From positions 248,001 through 312,000 of the forward strand of contig NZ_CP009553.3 of assembly GCF_000767615.3 (NCBI RefSeq): DNA of 64,000 nucleotides, given 5' to 3'. A program made the position numbers and the translations under genes. The notes beneath the pieces were generated by a model that saw only the letters and a list, made by a program, of their open reading frames with translations, had not been told where the DNA came from and did no database searches. Origin of the DNA: Pandoraea pnomenusa (GTDB lineage: Bacteria; Pseudomonadota; Gammaproteobacteria; Burkholderiales; Burkholderiaceae). Shown here one piece after another: positions 17,767-29,134 of the stretch; position 1 is the stretch's first letter; every line of letters starts with the position of its first letter.

Positions 17767-19437
17767 ATGTCTTTTGAAAAGCTCGGCCTGTCGGCCGACA
17801 TCCTGCGTGCGGTCGCCGACCTCGGCTATACCCACCCGACTCCGATTCAACTGCAAGCGATTCCGGCCGTCCTGCAAGGCGGCGATCTCCTCGCCGGCGC
17901 CCAGACCGGCACCGGCAAAACCGCCGGCTTCACGCTGCCCATCCTGCAAATGCTCTCGGCGCGCGCGCGTCCGGCGGCGGCCAACGGCAAGCGCCCGGTG
18001 CGCGCGCTCGTGCTGACCCCCACGCGCGAGCTGGCGGCCCAGGTCGAGGAGAGCGTGACCCAATACGGCAAGTATCTGCGTCTCACGTCGATGACCGTGT
18101 TCGGCGGTGTGTCGATGGTGCCGCAGGTCAAGCAGCTCGCGCGCGGCGTCGACATTCTCGTTGCCACGCCGGGACGTCTGCTCGACCACATGCAGCAAAA
18201 AACGGTGGACCTGTCGGGCGTGGAGATTCTCGTGCTCGACGAAGCCGACCGCATGCTCGACATGGGCTTCATCCGCGACATCCGGCGCGTGCTGGCGGCG
18301 CTGCCGACCAAACGTCAGAACCTGCTGTTCTCGGCCACGTTCTCCGACGAGATAAAGCAACTGGCCGACGGCCTGCTCAAGTCGCCGGCGCTGATCGAGG
18401 TCGCGCGCCGCAACACGACGGCCGAGACGGTCGAGCAGAAAATCCACCCGGTCGATCGCGATCGCAAGCGCGAACTGCTCGAGCATCTCGTGCGCGAGCA
18501 CAACTGGTTCCAGGTGCTCGTGTTCACGCGCACCAAGCACGGTGCCAACCGCCTGGCCGAACAACTCACGAAGGGCGGCATTCCGGCGCTGGCGATCCAC
18601 GGCAACAAGAGCCAGGGCGCCCGCACGCGCGCGCTGGCCGAGTTCAAGAGCGGCACGCTCCAGGTGCTGGTCGCCACCGACATCGCCGCGCGCGGGATCG
18701 ACATCGACCAACTGCCGCACGTGGTGAACTTCGACTTGCCGGAAGTCGCGGAAGACTATGTGCACCGTATCGGCCGCACCGGTCGCGCAGGGGCGAATGG
18801 CGAAGCCGTGTCGCTCGTCTGCGTGGACGAACATCAACTGCTCACGCAGATCGAACGTCTCATCAAACGGACCATCGAGCGCGAGGTGATTCCAGGCTTC
18901 GAGCCGGACCCGCATGCGGTGGCGCAGCCGATTCGCAAGAATCAGAACGGTGGCCGAGGCGCCGGCGGCGGACGCGCCGCTCGCAACGGCGATGACGGCC
19001 GAGGCCAGCGTGAAGCGCGTGAGCCTCGCGAGCCGCGCGAACCGCGAGATGCGCAACGCGGCACACGCCAGGGCGGTGAGCCGAAGGCGCGTCGAGACGG
19101 CGGGCGAAATGAGCGCGGCGGTCGCGGTGGCAACGGCAACGGCGGCGGTGGCAGCAGCATCAACGTCGGCAATGTGGGCCAGGCGACGCCGCAGCGCCAG
19201 CAGGCACCGAAGCGCCAGGGCGACGCACAACGCGGCGTGGCGCAAGGTTCGGGCGCCGCACGGCAAGGCCAGGACGGCCGGCAGCAGCGCGGCCGTGGCA
19301 CGCCGGGCCCGCAAGGCGCGGTGCGCGGTCAGGGCGGCGGCGCCGAGCGCGGCGATTTCGCCCAGCGCGGTCCGCGTCCCGCACGTCGCGACGGCGCGGG
19401 CGGTGCGCTGCTGATGGGCAAACCGAAGCGCGACTGA
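17767..19437 (+). CDS. rhlE: DEAD-box ATP-dependent RNA helicase RhlE
   Basis: This is a 556-residue protein starting at ATG 17767. Motifs in order: Q motif ([12 protein letters not shown], about 25-36), motif I AQTGTGKT (45-52), Ia [14 protein letters not shown] (in [14 protein letters not shown]), III SAT ([10 protein letters not shown]) and [12 protein letters not shown]. The N-terminus [16 protein letters not shown] is typical of RhlE. The last ~160 residues are a basic low-complexity tail rich in Arg, Gly and Gln with an EPR triplet run and many RGG-like pieces, which should bind RNA. RhlE acts in ribosome assembly and RNA decay. Confidence 0.93.
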   Translation: MSFEKLGLSADILRAVADLGYTHPTPIQLQAIPAVLQGGDLLAGAQTGTGKTAGFTLPILQMLSARARPAAANGKRPVRALVLTPTRELAAQVEESVTQYGKYLRLTSMTVFGGVSMVPQVKQLARGVDILVATPGRLLDHMQQKTVDLSGVEILVLDEADRMLDMGFIRDIRRVLAALPTKRQNLLFSATFSDEIKQLADGLLKSPALIEVARRNTTAETVEQKIHPVDRDRKRELLEHLVREHNWFQVLVFTRTKHGANRLAEQLTKGGIPALAIHGNKSQGARTRALAEFKSGTLQVLVATDIAARGIDIDQLPHVVNFDLPEVAEDYVHRIGRTGRAGANGEAVSLVCVDEHQLLTQIERLIKRTIEREVIPGFEPDPHAVAQPIRKNQNGGRGAGGGRAARNGDDGRGQREAREPREPREPRDAQRGTRQGGEPKARRDGGRNERGGRGGNGNGGGGSSINVGNVGQATPQRQQAPKRQGDAQRGVAQGSGAARQGQDGRQQRGRGTPGPQGAVRGQGGGAERGDFAQRGPRPARRDGAGGALLMGKPKRD

Positions 19438-19638
19438 GCGGCTTCGGCGCACACGCGTCAACCGGATACGGCGTCGAGGCGTCGTATCCGAACGACACCG
19501 GAAAGGCCGTCTGCGCAAAATAAGTAAAATATTAAGCTTTTGCGCCCGGCGGCCCGGGCAAGCGACGAGCGCGGCGGCAAGCACCGGCGATGCCTCTTCG
19601 CCGATGCCCGCACCGCCTTCCCGTTCTCCGAGGATTTC

Positions 19639-20592
19639 ATGATCGCCCGTGTTACCCGGCTGTTCCCGCTTTGGGCTCTGTTGCTGTCTGTTTTCGCTTT
19701 CCTTTCGCCGGGCAGTTTCTCCGGCGTCACGCCGCACGTCACGGCACTGCTGACCGTGGTGATGTTCGCGATGGGCGTCACGCTCACGTTCGACGATTTC
19801 AAGCGCGTATTCACGCGACCCGCGCCGATCGTGGCGGGCGTGGTGCTGCACTACCTCGTAATGCCGCTGGCCGCATGGGTCATCGCGCGCGTGCTGCATA
19901 TGCCGCCGGACCTGACGGCCGGCATGGTGCTCGTGGGCAGCGTGGCGAGCGGCACGGCCTCGAACGTCATGATCTATCTTGCACGGGGCGACGTGGCACT
20001 GTCGGTGACCATCAGCGCCATGTCCACGCTCGTGGGCGTGTTCGCCACGCCGCTGCTCACGCGGTTGTATGTCGATGCGTCGATCGCCGTGGACGTCGAG
20101 GGCATGTTGCTGTCGATTCTTCAGATCGTGGCGCTGCCGATCGGCGCGGGCCTGATCATCAATCGCTACTTCGGACGCGTGGTGCGCGCCGTCGAGGGCT
20201 ATCTTCCGCTCGTTTCGATGGTTGCGATCGTACTGATCATCGGCGCGGTGGTGGGGGCGAACCAGGGCAACATTGCCACGGTGGGGCCGCTGGTGATGCT
20301 CGGTGTCGTGCTGCATAACGGTCTGGGCCTGCTCGGCGGTTACTGGGGCGGACGTCTGCTCGGTTTCGACGAGTCGATCTGCCGCACGCTCGCCATCGAG
20401 GTGGGCATGCAGAACTCGGGCCTCGCGGCGACGCTCGGCAAGCTTTACTTCACGCCTCTCGCGGCGCTGCCCGGCGCGCTGTTCTCGGTCTGGCACAACT
20501 TGTCGGGGTCGCTGCTCGCGGGCTACTGGCGCGGCCGGCCGACCGGCACCGCCAACGACGTGCAAGCACCCGCCACGCGCCCGCTTCACTGA
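19639..20592 (+). CDS. Bile acid:sodium symporter (BASS) family transporter, PanS-like
   Basis: This is a 317-residue protein; ATG 19639 is preceded by GAGGA. It has about ten membrane segments. Family signatures: [20 protein letters not shown], the crossover region [20 protein letters not shown] and [18 protein letters not shown] near the end. Bacterial members carry ketopantoate (PanS), other organic acids or sulfur metabolites; the substrate is not visible. The gene stands alone, followed by an 11-bp hairpin without a T tract (20602-20628). Confidence 0.82.
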   Translation: MIARVTRLFPLWALLLSVFAFLSPGSFSGVTPHVTALLTVVMFAMGVTLTFDDFKRVFTRPAPIVAGVVLHYLVMPLAAWVIARVLHMPPDLTAGMVLVGSVASGTASNVMIYLARGDVALSVTISAMSTLVGVFATPLLTRLYVDASIAVDVEGMLLSILQIVALPIGAGLIINRYFGRVVRAVEGYLPLVSMVAIVLIIGAVVGANQGNIATVGPLVMLGVVLHNGLGLLGGYWGGRLLGFDESICRTLAIEVGMQNSGLAATLGKLYFTPLAALPGALFSVWHNLSGSLLAGYWRGRPTGTANDVQAPATRPLH

Positions 20593-20601
20593 GCGCTCAC
20601 G

Positions 20602-20628
20602 GCGCCGCACACCGATTGTGTGCGGCGC
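20602..20628 (+). terminator. Hairpin after the BASS transporter gene
   Basis: Perfect 11-bp stem GCGCCGCACAC / GTGTGCGGCGC with loop CGATT. There is no T tract, so termination is possible but unproven. Confidence 0.4.
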
Positions 20629-20869
20629 GCAACGGCTGCGCGCTTCGGTCCTGCCCGCATTTGCCTTTCTGTCGCGCATCGCCTAAAACTTCGATATACC
20701 GTTCGCGGCGGCGAGAGATTCCGCGTCACGGCGCCCGGCCGTGCTCCCTTTCCCCCGCTCGCCCACTGGGCGTATTCCGACGAGGCCCTCCCAGGCAACG
20801 AGGCAACGTGCGAGAGGCACGACGACCGCCTGCGGCCGGGCGACAGACCATGTTTTGTGGGAGTCCGTC

Positions 20870-21631
20870 ATGTCTTTGTGTGTCAACGGGATTGTCATCG
20901 ACGCGCGCCGCGTTGCCGATGAGATCGATCGGCATCGTGACGCGGCCGATCCGCAACTGGCCGCGCGCCACGCGCTCGTGAGCCGGGAACTGTTGCGGCA
21001 GCGCGCGCGGGATCTGCGGCTGCTGGACACGGCCGACGGGGCCAATGTCAGTGACGACGCCGTGATCGACGCGCTCTTCACGCGCGACGTGCAGGTGCGG
21101 CGTCCGACCGAAGCGGAGTGCCGCGCTTACTTTCACGCGCACGCAGGACAGTTCCGCGTGGGCGACAAGGTGCAGGTGAGTCACATTCTCTTCGCCATGT
21201 CGGCGGGTGTGCCGCTCTCGCGCACGCTGGAGCGCGCGCAGTCGGCACTCGATGAAGTACTGGCCGAACCAGCCTCGTTCGCGTCGGTCGCGCAGCGCAT
21301 GTCGGATTGTCCTTCGGCGCGCGAGGGCGGCAGCCTGGGCGTGCTCACGCGGGGCAGCGGCGTTCCCGAGTTGGAGCTGGTGTTGTTCTGCGGCGATCGG
21401 TTGGGCGTGGTGCCGAGACTTGTCAACACGCGTTACGGCTTTCATGTGTTGCGTATCGAGCGACGGATCAAGGGACGCATGCCGCCGTTCGAGCGCGTGG
21501 CCGATCGCATCGCGGCGCAGCTATACGAGCAGGCCCGTGCGCGCGCATTGCGCCATTACGTGGCGTTGCTCGCGGGCGCGGCGCAGATCAGCGGTGCGAA
21601 CGACGACGAAGGGCCCATGCGCGTGCAGTAG
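20870..21631 (+). CDS. Parvulin-type peptidyl-prolyl isomerase (NifM-like)
   Basis: This is a 253-residue protein; ATG 20870 follows GGGAG. An N-terminal helical part (about 1-100) precedes a rotamase domain with VQVSHILFAMSAGVPLSRTL, FASVAQRMSDCPSAREGGSL and RYGFHVLRIERRIKG. No signal peptide is seen, so it should be cytosolic, unlike SurA or PrsA. In several Burkholderiales, as I remember, similar proteins sit next to nitrate reductase genes and aid its maturation; no nar genes are present here, so the client is unknown. It ends before a strong terminator. Confidence 0.8.
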   Translation: MSLCVNGIVIDARRVADEIDRHRDAADPQLAARHALVSRELLRQRARDLRLLDTADGANVSDDAVIDALFTRDVQVRRPTEAECRAYFHAHAGQFRVGDKVQVSHILFAMSAGVPLSRTLERAQSALDEVLAEPASFASVAQRMSDCPSAREGGSLGVLTRGSGVPELELVLFCGDRLGVVPRLVNTRYGFHVLRIERRIKGRMPPFERVADRIAAQLYEQARARALRHYVALLAGAAQISGANDDEGPMRVQ

Positions 21632-21657
21632 CGTTGTTGTCGTGCCGCCAAAACGAA

Positions 21658-21694
21658 AGGGCGCCCCGGAAGGTGATTCGGGGGCGCCCTTTTT
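21658..21694. terminator. Intrinsic terminator after the PPIase gene
   Basis: Stem AGGGCGCCCC / AGGGCGCCCC-complement (21658-21667 with 21681-21690) followed by five T. The convergent methyltransferase gene ends at 21728, so it may serve both strands. Confidence 0.85.
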
Positions 21695-21727
21695 CACGGA
21701 GGCCGGCACGAGCGTGCCGGTCGGGCA

Positions 21728-22534
21728 TCAGCCGACGATCAGCTCGAGCGTGAGCGTGTCGAGCGTGAACGAGCCGTCGTCCTGAATCCGGAAGTGACGG
21801 CGAACGTTATCGGCCATTGCCGCCTGAAGTGCGCGGATGGCCACTTGCATCGGCGCGGGCGTGCGCATGCGCGTCGTCCAGGTCGTGAAGTCGAGGTCGA
21901 GCGCGCGCGGCGTGAGCGACGCCACCGAGAAGCCCGCGCCGGCAGCCATCGTCAGCCACTCGCTCGTGGCGTAGTCGCGCACGTGCGAGGTGTCGCGCAA
22001 GACCTCGACGGCCTGCAGATAGGTGTCGAGCAACGGCTGGCCCGTGGACGCCACATCGCAGATCACCACACGTCCGCCCGGTTTGAGCACGCGGCGCATC
22101 TCGCGCAATGCGGCGCCGACGTCAGCCCAGTGGTGCGCGCTGTACCGACTGAACACGAGGTCGAACGAGGCGTCCGGAAAGGGCAGCGATTCGGCGGCGC
22201 CGAGTTGCGTATCGATGTTCGTCATGCCGCGCTTTGCAGCTTCCGTCGAGACCACGCCGAGCATGTCGGCCGACAGGTCATAGGCCACCACGCGCGCCAC
22301 ATGCGGCGCGGTGAAGAAGCTCACGTGGCCCGCGCCGCACCCCAGGTCGAGCACCTGGGCGTTCGGATGCGCGCGGGCGATCGCGGCAAGCTGTTCGAGA
22401 TCGGCGCCTTGCGCGTGGTTGGCGCTCGTGAGATACGCGCTCGCCTGCGGGCCGAACTGGCCGGTCACCACGGCGTTGTGGGAATCGTGTGTCGTTGCCG
22501 ATGCCTTGTCGGCAGGGCGGGCGGTCTCGCTCAT
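21728..22534 (-). CDS. SAM-dependent class I methyltransferase
   Basis: This is a 268-residue protein; ATG 22534 has AGGAG upstream. The SAM site is VLDLGCGAGHVSFFTAPHVA (about 58-77), followed by the acidic loop VVAYDLSADML and the post-motifs FDLVFSRYSAHHWADV and LREMRRVLKPGGRVVICD, as in UbiE/Methyltransf_11 small-molecule methyltransferases. The acceptor is unknown. It is divergent from an XRE regulator with 117 bp between starts, a pair often co-regulated. Confidence 0.83.
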   Translation of the reverse strand: MSETARPADKASATTHDSHNAVVTGQFGPQASAYLTSANHAQGADLEQLAAIARAHPNAQVLDLGCGAGHVSFFTAPHVARVVAYDLSADMLGVVSTEAAKRGMTNIDTQLGAAESLPFPDASFDLVFSRYSAHHWADVGAALREMRRVLKPGGRVVICDVASTGQPLLDTYLQAVEVLRDTSHVRDYATSEWLTMAAGAGFSVASLTPRALDLDFTTWTTRMRTPAPMQVAIRALQAAMADNVRRHFRIQDDGSFTLDTLTLELIVG

Positions 22535-22651
22535 GGGGATCTCCTGGATGGTGGGGGCGGGCGGACTGTCGCGACAAGCGCTTGCGCGACATCCATGAGT
22601 CTCACGATAATGGGTCGTCGATACCGGTACAAGTTGCTCGTTTATCCTGGT

Positions 22652-23515
22652 ATGAAAACTAATACCCTCTCTCCCGCCCCGCATTTGCCATCGTCCGACA
22701 CGTCGGGGACGGTGTCCAGCCAGCCCGCCGACGCGGCTCGCGCGCGTCGCGCGCTCGGCGACTTCCTGCGCGCGCATCGCGAGCGTCTCACGCCCGCCGC
22801 AGTTGGATTGCCACCGATGGGACGCCGCCGCACGCCGGGTCTGCGGCGCGAGGAGGTGGCCCAGTTATGCGGGCTGTCGGCCACCTGGTACACCTGGATC
22901 GAGCAGGCGCGCGAAGTGTCGATCTCGGCGGGGGCACTGGCCGCCGTGGCGGGCGCGTTACGGCTGTCGCGCGCCGAGCGGGCGTATCTGTTCGATCTGG
23001 CGGGGCGCCGCGATCCGGAGCGCGGCGCCGAGCCATTGCCGCATCATGCTACGGCGCAGGTACAGGCCGCCGTGGGCGCGGTGGCAGCTCCCGCCTACGC
23101 GCTTGACCGGTGTTGGGACGTGCTCGCGTGGAACGATGCAGCCGCCGATATCTTTCGCGGATGGCTCGATGCGAACGGGGCACCGGGCACGAAGAACCTG
23201 CTGCGCTACATCTTTCTCGACGAAGCGGCGCCCACGCTGATTCAGGACTGGGAGCGACGCGCGCGCCGTGTGGTGGCGGAGTTTCGCGCCGAATGCAGCG
23301 CCTATCTCGACGATCCCCCCGTGCGCGCGCTCACCGATGCCCTGCAGCGAGAGAGCCCGCGATTCGCCGCGCTCTGGTCGCAGCAGGACGTCGTCGAGCG
23401 CGAGGGCGGCCGGCGCGGTTTCCGTCACCCGGTGCGAGGCGACATCGATTTCGCGCAGGTGACGTTCCGGCTGTCGGGGCATGACGACGTCAAGCTGGTG
23501 ATGCTGCTGCCCTGA
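22652..23515 (+). CDS. XRE family regulator with MmyB-like ligand-binding domain
   Basis: This is a 287-residue protein from ATG 22652. The HTH lies at about 50-105 (RTPGLRREEVAQLCGLSATW, followed by the family's YTWIEQAREVSIS). The C-terminal domain has the MmyB pattern: LDRCWDVLAWNDAAADIF, TKNLLRYIFLDEAAPTLIQD, HPVRGDIDFAQVTFRL. This family binds small, often fatty-acid-like ligands and controls nearby enzymes. It is divergent from the methyltransferase, its likely target. Confidence 0.85.
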   Translation: MKTNTLSPAPHLPSSDTSGTVSSQPADAARARRALGDFLRAHRERLTPAAVGLPPMGRRRTPGLRREEVAQLCGLSATWYTWIEQAREVSISAGALAAVAGALRLSRAERAYLFDLAGRRDPERGAEPLPHHATAQVQAAVGAVAAPAYALDRCWDVLAWNDAAADIFRGWLDANGAPGTKNLLRYIFLDEAAPTLIQDWERRARRVVAEFRAECSAYLDDPPVRALTDALQRESPRFAALWSQQDVVEREGGRRGFRHPVRGDIDFAQVTFRLSGHDDVKLVMLLP

Positions 23516-23538
23516 GTGCCGCACCGCACCGCACCGGC

Positions 23539-23937
23539 TTACATGCCCGGGCGGAACCACTGCACGAGCAGGGTGGCGGTGGCCATGCCGAACAGCGTCA
23601 TGACGAGCGAGCCGCCCACGTGGACGAGCACGATCATCGATGCCCAGCCCATCTGGCCTTCGCGCAATAGCGTGGTGACTTCGGCGGAAAAGGTGGAGAA
23701 GGTGGTCAGGCCGCCGAGAAACCCCGTCACGACGAACAGGCGCCATTCGACCGGTATCGATGGAACGTGGCTGAAGAAGGCGACCGCCACGCCGATGAGA
23801 TAGCCGCCGCCCAGGTTGGCCGTGAGGGTGCCCAGGGGCAGGGTGGGCAGGAGGTAGTTCAGATGTGCGCTCAGCGTCCAGCGCAGCAGTGCGCCGAGGG
23901 CTGCGCCGACACTCACGGCGACGACCGAAGCAAACAT
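23539..23937 (-). CDS. crcB: Fluoride exporter CrcB (Fluc)
   Basis: This is a 132-residue, four-helix membrane protein. Signature: GALLRWTLS near the N-terminus, [16 protein letters not shown] (the Asn lining the pore) and [15 protein letters not shown] with the Phe/Ser/Thr box. Fluc channels work as antiparallel dimers that let fluoride leave the cell. No fluoride riboswitch is recognisable in the upstream 146 bp; a terminator for pyrE lies there instead, so crcB probably has its own promoter. Confidence 0.92.
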   Translation of the reverse strand: MFASVVAVSVGAALGALLRWTLSAHLNYLLPTLPLGTLTANLGGGYLIGVAVAFFSHVPSIPVEWRLFVVTGFLGGLTTFSTFSAEVTTLLREGQMGWASMIVLVHVGGSLVMTLFGMATATLLVQWFRPGM

Positions 23938-24001
23938 GGGTGACTCCCCGTGCAGAATTCACGCGGATGGATCGCGCGGATAACCGTAGATGTCCGCGGA
24001 T

Positions 24002-24032
24002 AACAAAACGGCCGGCCTTTTCAGGCCGGCCG
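24002..24032 (-). terminator. Intrinsic terminator after pyrE
   Basis: Read on the minus strand: 10-bp stem CGGCCGGCCT / AGGCCGGCCG (24009-24018 with 24023-24032) followed by TTTTG. Confidence 0.85.
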
Positions 24033-24083
24033 CTCTCGCCTCTCAAGCGAATACTACACGTACCGAACGACTTCGCGAACGAC

Positions 24084-24773
24084 TCAGTCCTTCGGGAACG
24101 CCGTGGCGCCACCGTGCGCGCCCGACCACTCGGCCGGCGCGTGCAGGAATTTCTCGACTTCGTCGAGCGTCTTCGTGTCGAAGTGGTTGTGTTGCTTGGC
24201 CACGCGCAGCACGTCCCACCACGTGGCGAGCGAGTGCAGCTGGACATCGATGTCCTTGAGCACCTGACGGCTCTCCGGGAAGATGTCGTAGTGGAAGATC
24301 ACGAACACGTGATTGACCTTCGCACCGGCTTCGCGCAGCGCCTTGCAGAAGTTGATCTTGCTGCGGCCGTCGGTCGTGAGGTCTTCCACGAGCAGCACGC
24401 GCGAACCTTCCGGCAGGTCGCCTTCGATCTGCGCGTTGCGGCCGAAACCCTTCGGCTTCTTGCGCACGTACTGCATCGGCAGCATCAGCTTGTCGGCGAT
24501 CCAGGCGGCAAATGGAATGCCCGCGGTTTCGCCACCGGCGACCGTGTCGAACTGCTCGCAGCCCACGTCCTGAATGATCACGGCCTCGGCGAAGTCCATC
24601 AGCGTACGGCGCACGCGCGGGTACGAGATCAGCTTGCGGCAGTCGGTGTAGACCGGGCTGGCCCAGCCCGAGGTGAAGATATACGGCTTCTCGGCGTTGA
24701 AATGCACCGCGCCCACTTCGAGCAGGATCTTGGCGGTGATGTCGGAAATCGCCTGGCGGTCGATGCCAATCAT
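24084..24773 (-). CDS. pyrE: Orotate phosphoribosyltransferase
   Basis: This is a 229-residue cytosolic enzyme joining orotate and PRPP to orotidine monophosphate in pyrimidine synthesis. The PRPP loop is [18 protein letters not shown] (about 133-150). The N-terminal part has [20 protein letters not shown] and the flexible loop region [17 protein letters not shown] with its catalytic lysine. Length is slightly above the E. coli enzyme, with a C-terminal extension of the kind seen in Burkholderiaceae. ATG 24773. It is followed by a terminator at 24002-24032. Confidence 0.93.
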   Translation of the reverse strand: MIGIDRQAISDITAKILLEVGAVHFNAEKPYIFTSGWASPVYTDCRKLISYPRVRRTLMDFAEAVIIQDVGCEQFDTVAGGETAGIPFAAWIADKLMLPMQYVRKKPKGFGRNAQIEGDLPEGSRVLLVEDLTTDGRSKINFCKALREAGAKVNHVFVIFHYDIFPESRQVLKDIDVQLHSLATWWDVLRVAKQHNHFDTKTLDEVEKFLHAPAEWSGAHGGATAFPKD

Positions 24774-25126
24774 GATGCGGTTCCTTAGCGTGGCTGCCCG
24801 CCGTGTGGCGTGCGGCCAGGAGTCGTGGAGGAGTCAGCGGGGTGACGCGGCGCGCGGGCGCTGCGGCAGGACGCCGTCTGAGGCGGCGGGTCGTCGGGCC
24901 TTGCGGCGAACGACCGGCGCTTAAACGCGAATTATGCCACAAGTTTCAGCAAATGCATGGGCAATTATGCACTGAGCGTATATTTTCGATAGGCGATCTA
25001 CGCACAGTATTCCCGCACGGCGCATATGAAAATGGGCGTCCGACAGATGTGTCCAAAAAAAGAGACAGTTGCCGAGCCTTTATGACAGGCATACACTCAC
25101 GCCGAAAATTCAGACCGGACGTGACC
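24774..25126. other. Divergent intergenic region pyrE / MFS transporter
   Basis: 353 bp without a convincing gene. The stretch at about 24930-25080 is AT-richer than its surroundings and is the probable promoter area for both genes. Confidence 0.45.
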
Positions 25127-26365
25127 ATGCCCAACGATTCCTCGCCCTCGCTTGCCGTGCCCGCCGCGCCGCAAGACGCCTCTTACGCCAACCGCGCCCT
25201 CTGGGCCTCCGCCATCGGCTACGCCATGGACGGTTTCGATCTGCTGATCCTCGGCTTCATCCTGCCGGCGATTGCCGCCGATCTGGCACTTTCCACGGCG
25301 CAGTCGGGCTCGCTCGTCACGTGGACGCTGGTTGGTGCGGTCTTCGGCGGTATCGCCTTCGGCATGCTCTCCGATCGCTACGGCCGCGTGCGCGTGCTGT
25401 CGTGGACGATTCTGCTCTTCGCGGTGTTCACCGGCCTGTGCTCGCTCGCGCAGGGCTATTGGGATCTGCTCGCTTACCGCACGATTGCCGGCATCGGCCT
25501 GGGCGGGGAGTTCGGCATCGGCATGGCGCTCGCGGCGGAAGCCTGCCCGCCGGCGCGGCGCGCCAGGGCGTCGTCGTTCGTGGGGCTGGGCTGGCAGGCG
25601 GGCGTGCTCGCGGCCGCGCTGCTCACGCCGGTGTTGCTGCCGGTCATCGGGTGGCGTGGCATGTTCGCCGTCGGCCTGCTGCCGGCGGTCGTGTCGTTCA
25701 TCATGCGCCGCACGCTCGGCGAGCCGGAAATGTTCCTCGCGCAGCAGCAAAAGCCGCGCGAGCACGCACCGCTCAAGCTGCTGGTCAAGGACGGTGCCAC
25801 GACCCGCGCCAGCTTCGGCGTGGCGATCCTGTGCTCGGTGCAGAACTTCGGCTACTACGGCCTGATGATCTGGATGCCGTCGTACCTGTCGAAGACCTTC
25901 GGCTATTCGCTGACCAAGTCGGCCATGTGGACCGCCGTGACGGTGCTCGGCATGGCGTTCGGCATCTGGTTGTTCGGCCGCCTGGCCGATCGCGTGGGGC
26001 GCCGTCCGACGTTCATTGGCTACCAGATCGGCGCCGTGGTGATGGTATTCGTCTACGCGCAGTTGCAGTCTCAGTTCGCACTGCTGATCGGTGGCGCGGT
26101 GATGGGCCTGTTCGTGAATGGCATGATCGGCGGCTACGGTGCGCTGATCTCCGAGCTGTATCCGACGGCCGCGCGCGCCACCGCGCAAAACGTGCTGTTC
26201 AACATCGGCCGCGCGGTCGGCGGGTTCGGCCCGCTCACCGTGGGCGCCCTGGCGGCGGCCTATTCGTTCAAGATCGCGCTCGTGTTCCTGGCCGCCATCT
26301 ACGTTCTCGACATCTTCGCCACGCTGTTCCTGATTCCGGAACGTCGCGGCGAAGCCCTGCAGTAA
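25127..26365 (+). CDS. MFS transporter, AAHS-like (organic/aromatic acid:proton symporter)
   Basis: This is a 412-residue protein from ATG 25127 (ATG 25082 is also in frame). Twelve membrane segments. The first helix carries AMDGFDLLILGFILPAI with the Asp typical of acid transporters of the AAHS/SHS type. Loop 2-3 has GMLSDRYGRVRVLSW and loop 8-9 GRLADRVGRRPTFIG, the MFS signatures. Substrate is not readable; no catabolic genes are adjacent (pyrE divergent, maeB downstream). Confidence 0.82.
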   Translation: MPNDSSPSLAVPAAPQDASYANRALWASAIGYAMDGFDLLILGFILPAIAADLALSTAQSGSLVTWTLVGAVFGGIAFGMLSDRYGRVRVLSWTILLFAVFTGLCSLAQGYWDLLAYRTIAGIGLGGEFGIGMALAAEACPPARRARASSFVGLGWQAGVLAAALLTPVLLPVIGWRGMFAVGLLPAVVSFIMRRTLGEPEMFLAQQQKPREHAPLKLLVKDGATTRASFGVAILCSVQNFGYYGLMIWMPSYLSKTFGYSLTKSAMWTAVTVLGMAFGIWLFGRLADRVGRRPTFIGYQIGAVVMVFVYAQLQSQFALLIGGAVMGLFVNGMIGGYGALISELYPTAARATAQNVLFNIGRAVGGFGPLTVGALAAAYSFKIALVFLAAIYVLDIFATLFLIPERRGEALQ

Positions 26366-26689
26366 GCCCGCGGCGGCGGTCATGCCGCACGCGCGCCATG
26401 CTGCGCGTGCAGCATCGGGCTTCAGGCGCAAGGTGTACACTTTGCGTCCTGCGATGCGTCCGGCGCATCGCAAGTCCCACGGTCCGACGTGCGCGCGAGC
26501 GCGTCGCCTCGGATCGGGGAAGTGGTGGTCATCACGCCACCGCGCCGTGAAGAACCCCGTCGACGACACAATCGCCGAATCCCTCCGGTTGGCTCTTCCC
26601 CCGCCGTGATCCGTCAAAAGACGGCCGCGCCCGCACGCAGCCCATGCGCGGCGCAGGCCCGGCCGTCGTAAGTCCTTAGGTATCGAGAT
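26366..26689. other. Intergenic region before maeB
   Basis: 324 bp. No supported gene. A 9-bp stem TGCGATGCG / CGCATCGCA near 26449-26471 is visible, without a T tract. Nothing else stands out. Confidence 0.4.
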
Positions 26690-28969
<2,280 letters not shown>

Positions 28970-29036
28970 GTGCGTTGCGCCGGGGGACGGACGGCGTGCC
29001 GGTGTCAGTGCCGGCGCCCCGTCCGGTCGCCAGGAA

Positions 29037-29073
29037 AAAATCCCGCCGAACGCTCGCGCGCCGGCGGGATTTT
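29037..29073. terminator. Bidirectional terminator between maeB and the IOR gene
   Basis: Stem AAAATCCCGCCG / CGGCGGGATTTT (29037-29048 with 29062-29073). The A and T flanks make it usable on both strands; the two genes are convergent. Confidence 0.88.
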
Positions 29074-29134
29074 CATTGGACTGCCGGATTCGCGTCCGGC
29101 GCCCCTCAGGACATCACGTCGCGCAATCTGGTCA

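Noticed and set aside
17761..20679. Minus-strand open frame of over 900 codons opposite rhlE and the BASS gene
   Set aside because: It crosses two well-supported genes and has antisense composition.
23938..24083. Fluoride riboswitch before crcB
   Set aside because: The conserved pseudoknot sequences are not visible; the main structure is the pyrE terminator.
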